From Leptodontidium sp. MPI-SDFR-AT-0119 (taxonomy: Eukaryota > Ascomycota > Leotiomycetes > Helotiales > Leptodontidiaceae), in assembly GCA_020726505.1 (NCBI GenBank), contig JAHLEZ010000002.1, positions 3,658,001 through 3,722,000 on the forward strand: a stretch of 64,000 bases of DNA, in the 5' to 3' direction. The translations under genes and the position numbers were made by a program. Every line of letters starts with the position of its first letter. Positions within the stretch are counted from its first letter, which is position 1. Below, piece by piece: positions 35,580-45,632 of this stretch. The notes beneath the pieces are model-generated. The model worked only from the letters and a program-made list of their open reading frames with translations, did no database searches and was not told the DNA's origin.

Positions 35580-35752
35580 TGTCGTTATACTCGGGTGGTA
35601 CCACTGATTCCGGTTTAGAATCGACACATTTAAGGGGTAAAATCCTGTGTGGCAAAATGTGTGTTCAAGAAAAGGAGAGCTCTGTACCAGAGCCCCCCCT
35701 TAAATACTCGTTAAGCGAGCATGTGACTAAAAACGTGACTATTAAACCAACA
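35580..35752. repeat. right LTR of the nested element
   Basis: 173 bp, identical to the left copy. Complete identity implies recent insertion or recent gene conversion, in contrast to the three mismatches between the LTRs of the host element. Confidence 0.95.
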
Positions 35753-36699
35753 TTCTACCTTACTCCTTCTAGATTTCCTAGGTCGGAGGTACGTCGTGGA
35801 CATCGCCGCTGCCGATATAAAGAAAATCTCCGTAGTAAGCGCCTTTGGCTAGTGATTCGCCGGGGAGGCTCCACGGGCTCTCTTGTCCTTGAGTAGTGAT
35901 CCCGGATCACGGGATGTTAAAGGGTTCAGTTGCTCTTCTATGACACGCAGGCGCTCTTTGACTTCTCTGGCAAAGCCCGAGGGTCGAGTTAGCGAGACGC
36001 TGGCGGTAAGTCGGACGGGGGCCTTTGTCTTGAGGGAACCGTCGAGCGCCGCAAGCCCAGCTTGTCTCCGGCGGTGGTCATCTAGGTCTAAGAGGGCATC
36101 CCTTCGTTCTGCATCGAGTTGGTGAGACTTGACGATTGGCTTGTCGGAACGGTTGATGTCGACGAAGACTCGCTGGTCAAAGTACGGCTAGACTGGCATG
36201 TCCAATAGCCATTCTAGTCGATTACGGTTCTTAGTGTACGACTGCTTTAGGTCGTAATGCTCGAGGAACTTCCGACTAATCAGGACGTCGGCGTTTCCTA
36301 GGTCAGTCACTAGAAAGGGGAAGTTGATTCGCCGGCGGTCGATTGTTAAGGTAAGTAAGACGGCCGTGTCGATTGGCTTGCCTTTCTTGCCATTATAGCT
36401 AATTAAGACGATTGGCTGAGGGAGGGATACAAAGGAAATATCAAATTGCTTGACGAGTCGGTATACGAAAGAGGTTTTAATAGCACCGAAAATATTAGCT
36501 CCGCCATTAATATATACAAGTGTCTTAGTAAAGAATTCATTCCTTCTTAGTTTAATACTAATTAAGAATTGTCGCCCTCTGATAAGAGCGCGGAAATCAA
36601 ATACTAAGTCCTTCTACAAGTTGTGGCCTATGCCGAGGTGTGAGTCTTTGCCACGGCCTAAGAGTTTTTTAATAGCTTGTTAGTCTCCAGATCCTCGCC

Positions 36700-38085
36700 G
36701 ACGACTAGCTCGGAAATTGACTTGTCGAGAGCCTAGTCTCTACGGCGCTTGGGACAGTCGCTGGCCTAATGGCCAGTCTTGCTACAGTAGAGACAGGTGT
36801 CGGAAGAGACATCCCTAAGTGCGGGAGGGGGTACGGGGGACTCAGGTCGGCGCAAGACGGGCGAAGGGGAGGGCGTACGCTGGCGGACATCTGACGACTG
36901 TCTTGGAGTCGGTGGTCTCCATGCGTGAGTAGCAGGGGTAGGTGAAGTCGAACGCCAGCTGTCCTTCTTTAAGATGCCGCGCGAGTCGCTGGTGCTAGTA
37001 TTGTTGAAGGAGACTCGAGGGGCTTCGCGGACAGTAGTAGTAGTACGTCCATTAGCTCGTCCGGCGGCGATATTCCGCAGCTCGCGATCTAAGACGGCTA
37101 AGAACTCGTCAAGAGCCGTATAATCTCCGGCGAATTCATACTTCTTGGTTCAGATATCGTACTTGAGCTCATCCGAGACTTTCTCGCATACGTCGTCGAA
37201 CCAGCGGTCCGGTGAGATTTTTCTAGTAGCCGCATATGTCGTAAACTTTATACGGAACTCATTATACGTCATACTACCTATCTATAGTTAGTTATACTTG
37301 AGCTTAGCTGCCTACACTCGGTTATGATCAAAGAAACGCTGGTCTAAAGCCTTTAAGACGTCGGCGGCTCCGTTAAAGTCTCTAGCGAAGTCGGGGTCCA
37401 TTCGTTAAAGGATAACAGTCTTGGCCTCTCCCTTCGTACACTCAAAGTAGGCATAGACCTACGATTCGCCGGTGAGGAAGTTACCTAAGTACTTTTAGAT
37501 AAAGAGCTTCATATCCATCTTCCAGGCGTCGTATTCAATTTCGCCCTTATAATCGCTAAAGGGGGTACGAGGGTACTTGACCTTATTAGGCTTAACGGCA
37601 GGGATAGCAGGGTTCAACTTAGGGAGGTAGTAGTCGGCGGTAGGCTGGAGGTCCGCCGTAAGAGCACGGGTTGACCGGTCGTAAGGAGGAGAAGGAGTGC
37701 GAGTCTCTTGACGCGAGTTGTCGGTAGTATATTAGGCGAGGACCTGTGTGACGGCAGCGGCGACAGCAGAGCTCACGGAGTCCTTGATCAGCTGATCCAC
37801 TCTGGCTTGTTGAGCGGGGGTAAGGCCCTCCATATCGGTAGGCTCTGGCGAGGCGTCGAAGAAACGCTGGGGTTTGTCCTCTGAGTCTGAGTCGAATCCG
37901 TTAAAGCTCTCCGGCTCTTCCGAAAGAGTCTCGACCGAAGGGATAGGGGTAGTGTCGGTAAAGCCTAGCCGTACAGGGGCGCTCCTTTCTCTAGAGCTTC
38001 GCCGACGAGGGGGAGAAACCGGTAACGGTAGTAGGGTGGGGTTAAGGGGTGTTTGAGGTTATTGATCGATTTGTTGATCAGACAT
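36700..38085 (-). pseudogene. gag region of the Ty3 element
   Basis: Starts at an ATG at 38085 (MSDQQIDQ, then a TAA at codon 9 in place of a probable Gln). A Ser/Pro-rich N-terminus is followed by the capsid-like PRTPFSDYKGEIEYDAWKMD and KALDQRFFDHN. A CCHC zinc knuckle (CLYCSKTGH, then a stop, then ASDC) lies near 36795-36754. Several in-frame TAA/TAG codons interrupt it. Confidence 0.8.
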
Positions 38086-38312
38086 ACGTTCCGAAACAGC
38101 GACGCGTGTCAGGCTACGGCAAGGCAGGTTAATCGCGAGAGAATATCCAGCTTTCTCTGGGACAGTCTGCTACTAGGGCAGAGAGGTACCTATCTGTCGA
38201 ATAGGCCAAGGTGTTGAGGCTCGTTATTGACTTATTACAAGGGCAGGTCGACAAGGCGCAAGACCGGGTGAGATATAACGCTTCACAGCGAAGGGGTACT
38301 GGTCTTTTCTTA

Positions 38313-38614
38313 TGTTACGGCTAGCTAGAGGTTGATACGGCGAGTTGACTCAAGCTTTGTATTTAGGCCTAAGGCTACGCTCAGAATCGAGAAGAAAAGA
38401 CAAGGAGAAAAGGAGAGCTCCCCGTAAGAGAGGGCTCGAGTATATATACATGAAGGACCCTCCTAATAGGGCCTAGCGTAGTCGAGTGCCATTCACGTCA
38501 ACATGTCGCAGGCTCGCCACTTAGTCTTCCCTATCGGGCTTAGCGCCGTCGCATAGCCAGCGATGCTACGAGCCAGTGTCGGTTAGAATGCGAGGCGCAT
38601 CGTAGGTCGTAACA
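38313..38614 (-). repeat. right LTR of the Ty3/gypsy element (its 5' LTR)
   Basis: 302 bp, followed by the target duplication TAAAT at 38615-38619. At each of the three sites that differ from the left LTR it carries the A/T variant, consistent with C-to-T type decay. The primer-binding site next to it (minus strand TAAGAAAAGACCAGTACC) does not look like a standard tRNA 3' end, so self-priming or an unusual primer is possible. Confidence 0.95.
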
Positions 38615-38764
38615 TAAATAATTTTTAACATGACTCGAATGACCAAGGTGATTAATAACTCTTCAAATTAGCAAACGAGAATTTTTTAACAAAGTCTTTC
38701 CATCACTAGCTAGATTATGTATTCGATTAAGAGCCTTGCGTCTCATTCAAACCCAAATTGGACT

Positions 38765-38862
38765 GCCCGGGTAGCTCAATCGGTAGAGCGTGTGGCTCTT
38801 ATGAATATTTCAGATAATCACTAAAAACCTCAAGGTCGTGGGTTCGAGCCCCACCTCGGGCT
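38765..38862 (+). tRNA. tRNA-Lys (anticodon CTT) with intron
   Basis: Cloverleaf read by eye: acceptor GCCCGGG/CTCGGGC with one G-T wobble, D-arm GCTC...GAGC, and T-arm GTGGG-TTCGAGC-CCCAC. The anticodon is CTT at 38798-38800, with a 25-nt intron 38802-38826 one base 3' of the anticodon, the standard place. A-box-like TAGCTCAATCGG and B-box GGTTCGAGCCC are present. The anticodon stem TGTGG/CCTCA has one T-T mismatch at its central pair, which may weaken it. Discriminator T. Confidence 0.85.
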
Positions 38863-40483
38863 CAATTCCCGAGGTTCTCATCATTGAGAGCTTCTTAATT
38901 TTTGTGTTTTTTTGCTGCTCTATTTGCTAATATATCTGCCGGAGTTTTCTACAGTATCACCCTTCAGGCAATACTACTTTTTTGCGTCGTTCTTGCCAGT
39001 GCCGTGAAAAGTCTTCACGTAAGCGAGTGAAAAGTGCGGAAAGTGCAACCCCACTCACAGTTCCAAGGTTCAGGCTACCAAGCCCTGAAAATGCGGGCTT
39101 TGACTTTCTGTTAAATTCTCAGTGGAGGCGACAGAGTGTCTTGAATATTATTCATGGCATATGGTTCTAGTGAACAATTACTTATTTCAAGATTCACCCC
39201 TTGCCAAAATAGGAGAAGTTGTGAGCATTTATTCTCGGGGCAGTTCCGCTTTTTGTTCGTTGAGAGGCGGCCTAGAAACGCAGTCTCGTCAAAGGGTGAT
39301 CTTTCCTGAATTATATCAAGAGTACTTTGCTGCTGCTTCACGCTTAAATTTCATGAGATTTATTCCACCTATTTTCCATATGAGAGGAGTGCGGGTCATT
39401 TGTTAAGGAGGTGGAATTCCAAAATGCCCTCAAGGCAGTAGCAACTCTATCCTGAGCAAGAAGATTGCCACTGCTTCATCAAACTCCAAAGGATTGAGTA
39501 GTGTGACATGAGAATCTCTACCTCCTAATATCATGGGCAGCATGCAGGACATTGAAACATTAAACAAGCCATCATAACAGATGTGGGAGACACCGAACGG
39601 CTTCCTCTGGCTAAGATGTCTACCCTACAGGTGTGTGAAAGTCCTGGATTTTAAACCTCCCTGACGCCATTGCACAGTAACAAAGGTCCAGAGGAGATAG
39701 TTCATTTGAAGTTTTGACTTATTAGAGATTCCGATCTTCTGTACTCGATTGCGCAGTAGAGCAGTCAAGTGTGCTTCTTCCATCACTACGAAACAATTCT
39801 GCAACGATTTTGTATTAAATGACCCAAACCCAATCGTGAAACTTCTATACTACAAGGGAACTATATCCTTGATTCGAAATTTAATTACGAAAAGAACCGT
39901 GTTTCAAGTTGTGAAAGTAGACCAGCCCACCGTTCCCACTCTTAAACCTGCGATCGTTCATGTACTTGATCATGTTACCATTAGACGGAAATTATTCCTG
40001 TGTAATGACCGCTTTCCCACCCCCAATTGCTACCAACATGTGGCTTTGGGAAATGGCGCGGACTCTCTTCAATGGAATGGCTCCATTGCATAAGTCGTTT
40101 TACCCGTTCCATCCATTTTACTTACGTTGTGTTCGGCTAAAGATAGGGGTAAAAAACAGGCCTGATGGCCTTTCTAAGATTCATGTGAAAATTAAGAATT
40201 TTTTATCATTTTAAATCAGTAGCAGACGGGAAAGCAAAACATTGACCCATGTTACAGGTTCCCCCCGCATAGCTACCAATGTGAAGCACGTAACTTCTAG
40301 ACGCAGCCTCTTCATCTTGGATTGGCGAAGACACACCATCAATGGCTGTTTGTGCAACACCTGACCTGAAATCAAGCCCAAAACTTCGCTAAACCTGACT
40401 GATCAAACATTTGAGCACAAATAATCTGCCATGGCGTTGTGGCTTGAACAATTCAGACTAGGGTTGCTTCTTTTTCAGCTCTC
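38863..40483. other. intergenic region without clear gene
   Basis: Between tRNA-Lys and the HET-domain locus. Low coding signal; frames at 39122-39406 and 39749-40214 have no recognisable family or splice logic. It may hold degraded sequence, but I cannot identify its source. Confidence 0.4.
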
Positions 40484-40987
40484 ATGCATGATGTCGCTAA
40501 CCCCTCACTTCAGCTTGTTGAACAACACGGCCTTCTGGGCAACGATCTCCTCTTCACATATTCCTTCCGACGAAGCGGTTTTATGGCCGACATTGCAGCA
40601 CGTTGGGTTTGGGGAAGCATATTCCCTCATCGTCCAGAGCCAGACGATGAGATCCTCAAGTCGCCAGAAGAGCACGGAACACACAACCCCGTAGAATTGG
40701 ACGGCCAGGAAGTAAATCTACAGTTATCACCTCCACTAAGACCAGAGGACGACTCGGACTATCAGCCAAGTAGTTCCAAAATGGCCCCATCAAATATTCA
40801 GGACATTTCCAATCTCAACGGCGACTCAATCATGTTCAATGCCCTGCCCACTAAAAGCAACGACGAAAGCAAGATGATGGTAGGAATAGGATCTCCTACA
40901 AAAATTTCAGATTGCTCATTATTTCATAGTCCCAACATGTCAGACGACTCTGGAAGCTGGCGATTGAGGACGCTCGCAGGCAGGTGA
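40484..40987 (+). CDS. hypothetical protein or 5' exon of the HET gene
   Basis: Open frame of 167 residues, MHDVANPSLQLVEQHG to LRTLAGR. It has a hydrophobic/aromatic N-terminal part (FTYSFRRSGFMADIAARW) and a Ser/Asp-rich, disordered second half. A GTGAAG donor overlaps its stop codon. I could not find a splice that carries it in frame into the HET-domain exon 41047. It is either a separate small gene, a decayed exon, or part of an N-terminus I could not resolve. Confidence 0.35.
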   Translation: MHDVANPSLQLVEQHGLLGNDLLFTYSFRRSGFMADIAARWVWGSIFPHRPEPDDEILKSPEEHGTHNPVELDGQEVNLQLSPPLRPEDDSDYQPSSSKMAPSNIQDISNLNGDSIMFNALPTKSNDESKMMVGIGSPTKISDCSLFHSPNMSDDSGSWRLRTLAGR

Positions 40988-40998
40988 AGGTAAAATAA

Positions 40999-43500
40999 GA
41001 TGCCCTCGAGCTGCCGCATTGTCTAGCTGGGCTAATTCGTCTACTGTTGAAGGTTCGACGAATTCTGGAAAGCGCAATAGCTCCAAAAGATGAACTGTGT
41101 ACAACATGTGCTTCGATGAGGCTTACCAAAGAAAAGTTCATAATCGATGAGTACGCAAAATATCGGCAGAATACCATGCAACGAGACAACAGGGGGCCAA
41201 CACAAGGCCTTGTGGAAATAGGCAGGACAGATAATGACATGGAATTCACTGCTAACGGGCTCTGTCTCGGTACTTGGATATCGATAAAATATAGAGCAGT
41301 TTGTTGCAATCTATGTAGGCTGATCGTTCAGTCCGTTCATGATCAAAACATTGCAGAAGCAGATCTGAGAGGTAAGATTGACTGAGATGATATTTTTGTT
41401 TATTTGTATTATTATTTACTGACTCGGAAAGGTGTTACCTGCCATGCAAGTTGGCAAGTTGATGGCAGAATTCTCAAGCGTAATTCAGCTGGGAAAGTCA
41501 ACGAGTCACGGGCTTGCACTCGAAGAATCCGGCTTCACTGGTCCAGACCCACAACCGCCAACATATATATTGTACTGGTAGCATCACCGACCAAAGATAA
41601 TTCAGGTACCACTCTAGTTCAATCAACTGAAAAAGCCCCGGATCTCTTTCTTGGCCGGCTAATCCAGAATTCTACGAGTATAGATTCCGCGGGAATCAAG
41701 AGGTGGGTCGAGTTCTGCATTCGATCTCATGGCTCAGCTTGTCACACAGAAGTACCCGACCTGTCGAGGTGGAAGTCATTCTTCGGTGTAATCGATATAA
41801 ATAACATGTGTCTGAGCCCTCTGCCACCTAGGATGAGATATATTGCCCTCAGTTACACTTGGGGCAGGTCTCGAGTATTCACTACTACGGAGAACAATAT
41901 CAAGGGACTTCTGAAACACGGCGGGATCTCCAACATATTCGACATGTTGCCACGTACGATAAGAGACTCCATCGAACTTGTTCGGAATCTGGGGGAGCGC
42001 TACCTGTGGGTTGACTCACTGTGTATCATCCAGGACAATGAGAGATCATGGGCCCTTAACTCTAGCGTCATGGACTTGGTGTATGGTAATGCATACTTCA
42101 CCATATGTGCAGCAGATGGACATGACTCAAGTGCTGGACTACGTGCCCTTTATGCCAAGCGGCAGCAATTGGTCGCTCAATACAGTCCAGAGATCCGACT
42201 AATATCTACTCAACCAGCTGAGCGCTACGTTTCGCAGTCCACATGGAATACCCGGGCTTGGACCTTTCAAGAACGCCTGCTGTCGCAGAGAACTCTGATA
42301 TTTGTTGATGGTCGAGTTTTCTTCCAGTGCAGGTCCACGGCCAGATCAGTTGATATCATCACCGAGGATGATTCTGCGGGCTGGTCAATCGACTTCATAG
42401 GCTCTCCAATGCAGATGTTACAGAATCTGTCCGAGTCGCCTCTTCTCATCTACAAAAAACTGCTAGAAATGTATCTGCTCCGAGACCTCACATTTCAGAA
42501 AGACATTCTTGCCGCTTTTTATGGAATTGGAAACTTCGTATGCCAAACGCTCGGTGGAGACTTGATTCATGGTCTGCCTTCGTCTCACTTCGACTGGGCA
42601 CTGCTATGGGAGGCTCGAGATTGTGCAAAAAGACGAGTGTGCGAGGGTGGAGTGGGTGGAGTGGTTTTCCCAAGTTGGTCCTGGTGTGGCTGGATGGGCG
42701 ATATGATCGAGTACAAACCACAGATGCTATCTGGTTGCGAGGAAAACTTGGATGACTGGTTATTGAATCACACATGGATTACCTGGTACATTCGGGACTT
42801 CAATGGAAACTTGAGACTTGTTTGGAACGGGCGAAATGGCAGTACTTCGTCAAAAAAGAATGACAGCAGTTCTAAAGGATACGACCGCTCCACGAGATCC
42901 GACGAAAGCACATTCGATCAATATGGACGCTTCATCAAAGAAGAGGAGCGCCATCTTCCAAGATCGGAGTTCAAAATAACTTTGCCTGGAAGTGGCTGTC
43001 CATATGGAGTCAGTATCGCCGAGCAAGATGCATCCGCGATGCCCAGAACATTGATCAGACGTAGCCCAGAGAAAGATGCTCCGTATTTGCAATTCCATAC
43101 TTGGTCCGCCTTTTTTCGGATTCGACAGACATTAGCCCAGAACTACTCGCCTGATATTGTCCGTGTCCGAAGATATGACATTCTAGACCATAAGTTTGAC
43201 TGGTGTGGAACCATGTTGCTGGACCAGGTGAAGATATCGGCTCTGGCTTCACTGGACAAGCCATTTGAATTCATAGCAATCTCGGACGCAAAACAATTCG
43301 ATCCAATTGAGTATGACGAATGGTCGTATTACATCCCAAAGGAGAGACTGCAGTCCCGCTGGGACCTGTACTATGTACTCCTGGTAGAGTACCAGAATGG
43401 CATCGCCTATCGTGTGGGACTCGGCAAGGTCTTCAAGGAGGCGTTCAACTATTCGTGTAAAGTGGAGGGCAAAGAGTGGAAAGAATATGTCCTTGGATGA
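40999..43500 (+). CDS. HET-domain (heterokaryon incompatibility) protein
   Basis: Exons about 40999-41371 and 41432-43500 (intron 41372-41431, GTAAGA...GAAAG, joining LR-GVTCHASW). The frame is open from 40999 but the true start is unresolved: no convincing ATG is seen before 41116, and an upstream exon is likely. An N-terminal Cys pair region (CTTCASMRL, then CCNLCRLI) may bind zinc, as in many HET proteins. The HET domain spans about MRYIALSYTWGRS, NIFDMLPRTIRDSIEL, RYLWVDSLCIIQD and VYGNAYFTICAADG, with WNTRAWTFQERLLSQRTLIF as its end block. Such proteins can trigger cell death when non-self hyphae fuse; the allelic partner is unknown. The roughly 330-residue C-terminal part is unassigned. 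Confidence 0.88.
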
Positions 43501-43999
43501 AGATATATTTGCAGGAACTGCGAAGAAGTTTTGAGAAGATCTGTGGAAACCCAAGCACTTTCGAGAGAAGTATGTCCTCTCCCCTATCCTGGTTCGGGTC
43601 ATTAAGCGAGAACAACACTTACCAAACATGGGACAGCCCAAGTGCAAAGACTTCAACTCCAAAGACAATGGAGGACTGGCGCCAGCTCAAATGAAGAATA
43701 GAGCGCTTGGTTAAAGACTGCTAGGGCTGTGCAAGTCTCAGGGGGAAATCACGTGTCGACTTTTGGCTGACTTTAGCACGTGAGATCAGCTTTTAGCTCC
43801 AAAAGTCAAATCGAACGCGGAATCGGGAAGGAGCTCTGTACGTACATTGGTGCTTACCTGAGAGCAAGAACAGTTGTAGGTTCTTGGCAATCAGGACTCT
43901 ATCTCACCTCATTTATGACTTCTCAGCCGCCACTCTCCCAATTTTAAACTTGGAATAAATTCTGAGTCATACAGACCGTATCACCAGCAACACGATACG
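43501..43999. other. intergenic region
   Basis: Between the HET gene and the Zn2Cys6 gene. Contains CACGTG-like ATCACGTGTCG (about 43748) and AGCACGTGAGA (about 43776), two similar motifs 28 bp apart that may be a bHLH/bZIP-type regulatory pair. No gene. Confidence 0.4.
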
Positions 44000-45575
44000 A
44001 TGTCCAGCCCTTCACTCCCATCCAGGCCACCACATTGGGCCGTGACTAGAACTTACAGAAAGCCTTACAAGAAGTCTACCAAGGTATATATCCTGCATCC
44101 AAGTCACAAGAGATATCTGACTCTTTCAGGGGTGTTGCCAGTATGTGTTATTCTCCTTGAAATCCCCTTCAACGGCGAATCTGGACTTCATCCCAGGCCC
44201 TCTGTGGAAAGTCAACTTACATGCTAACATGAAGGTAGATGTAAAGCTCGAAAAATAAAGGTACGGTTGCAAAAGAATGTTCGGTCAAAGTAATGTCTGG
44301 TAACAGAAAGTAGTGCGACGAGATTTACCCGTGTTCGAACTGTCGAAAGAAATACGTGGACGCATCTTGTTGCAAGTATTCCCTCGGTCCCCGGAATAGC
44401 GAAGCAACTTCCAAATCCACTTCCCAAACACAATCATCCAATGCCAGCAATGCCTCCAGATCTCCTATACATCGATCCCTTTCTGTCACACCAGTTGGTA
44501 TCAACTCATCCCATCTTCTGGAGCTTCGTCTGATGCACCATTACACCAAAAGTGTTTTTAGCCGGCCTCCACAGAAACCAGGCTTTGCACTTTATCACTC
44601 ACTCTGGGACTTCGAAGTTCCCCAAGTTGCATTCTCCAGCGAACTTGTGCTAAATGCCCTCCTTGGCATTACATCATTGAACCTCCTCTCTCTGAACCCG
44701 AATGATCAAACGCTATTCCAATCTGCATGGTCTCATTTCAACAAGGCTGTTGTGCTGCAGCGGACTGCACTTGATCAGATGGACCGACAGAATGCAGAGC
44801 CAATGATCATTGCTGCAATTCTTCTTGCACATTTTAATTGGCTTGCTGCTTGCAATGAGCAAACTCCGCATCCAAGAAAACTAGAAGTTGAAACATACAA
44901 TATGTGCAAAGGCATACTAGATTTGGCTCAAGAGAGCGGCCCAAATCTCGACAAATATAGCGCCATTCCGGAAGTAACTGTCGAGGCACCGCCCGGTTCA
45001 TCACTTGATAAGCATTTCATGGATGCCGCTACTCAGGACATGAAGAATGTACTCGACAGCCTTGACGCGAGAAACATCGGCCGAGACGAAAAGGACGCCT
45101 GCCATAAATTTGCTGAAGAAATCGTACAAATATACACGCTCATAGCCTCTGGATGTAAGGACAATGCTGGCTTGGAGCAGAAGATTGTCACGCTTTTACA
45201 CAGAGTGCCAGAATGTTTCGTTTCACTGCTCGAAGTCGACGATCCAACAGCATTGGCTCTACTTGCACGGGATGTCATGTGTCTTGAACTCATCGAAGAT
45301 TCTTCCGCAGTAAGTAATTCAGCACTCGATCAGTTCCCCCTCTTTTCGTTTGCATTATGCAAGCAACCTCATATCTCGCTCTCAATCTGGAAATATTTGC
45401 TGACCCCCTGATCATTCAGTGGTGGGTCCACGGAGCTGGGAACAGCAAAGTTCCCCCAAAGGCATTACATGGAATTTTGGATACCATGCCAGTCGATTAT
45501 AAGTGGACTATGGAGTTTCCCCTACAGGTGATCGGAAGGGAAGTCCAGATCAACCATAATCGAGCGATGACTTGA
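44000..45575 (+). CDS. Zn2Cys6 transcription factor, UPC2-like type, with micro-exons
   Basis: 422 residues in five exons: 44000-44083, 44130-44140 (11 nt), 44239-44260 (22 nt), 44314-45309 and 45420-45575. Only this splicing restores a canonical zinc cluster: GCCQCKARKIKCDEIYPCSNC, then CCKY. This has the C-x2-C-K-x-R-K-x-K-C-D core spread over four exons. Each intron is GT-AG with YAG ends (CAG, TAG, TAG, CAG) and the three small exons total 117 nt, exactly 39 codons. The C-terminal part (SLWDFEVPQVAFSSELVLNALLGITSL, then WSHFNKAVV) matches fungal Zn2Cys6 regulators of the sterol-uptake (Upc2) type. Its targets are unknown; the convergent FAD oxidoreductase 58 bp downstream is an obvious candidate. 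Confidence 0.88.
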
Positions 45576-45632
45576 AATGTACTGGAAAAGAGCAAGAACC
45601 TTGGCCGCCGCCAGACATAAACATCCTCTGAT

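Larger units (their letters stand above)
34270..35752. mobile_element. nested small non-coding LTR element (TRIM-like)
   Basis: A 1,483-bp insertion inside the pol region of the Ty3 element. Identical 173-bp terminal repeats (34270-34442 and 35580-35752) start TGTCGTTATAC and end AACCAACA. They are flanked by TTCTA on both sides (34265-34269 and 35753-35757), the duplicated target. The 1,137-bp interior encodes no gag or pol motif. It consists of two to three diverged copies of a ~230-bp unit rich in TTCGAAG and TCGAAGAGG motifs. Just inside the left LTR is CTGGCAG, where TGGCAG could be a tRNA-type primer-binding site (plus orientation); the alternative minus orientation is suggested by a purine-rich GAAAAGGAAAAAC beside the same LTR. 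Mobilisation must depend on proteins from another element. Confidence 0.93.
30530..38614 (-). mobile_element. Ty3/gypsy chromovirus, inactivated, with a nested element
   Basis: Complete 8,085-bp LTR retroelement on the minus strand, about 6.6 kb without the nested insertion and its duplicated TTCTA. Two 302-bp LTRs (30530-30831 and 38313-38614) begin TGTTACGG and end GTAACA, flanked by TAAAT on both sides. Read on the minus strand the order is gag (from about 38085; CCHC knuckle near 36795-36754), protease-like region, reverse transcriptase (33946-33300; SLRLYVDYRKLN and YIDDILIYS), RNase H, integrase (SDRGPQFVS; WDVGDLVLV GPY-like) and a terminal chromodomain. This is the pol order of Ty3/gypsy; the chromodomain places it among chromoviruses. 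Coding frames are broken by many TAG/TAA codons where Gln or Trp is usual, as expected from C-to-T (CpA) mutation. It is non-autonomous now. Confidence 0.95.

Noticed and set aside
36705..36890. Possible small protein in the gag region
   Set aside because: Out of frame with the zinc knuckle; a by-product of the mutated gag.
30530..38619. CRISPR array or bacterial insertion
   Set aside because: The repeats are LTRs with target duplications and Ty3/gypsy coding order; spacing and content do not fit CRISPR, and the surroundings are fungal.
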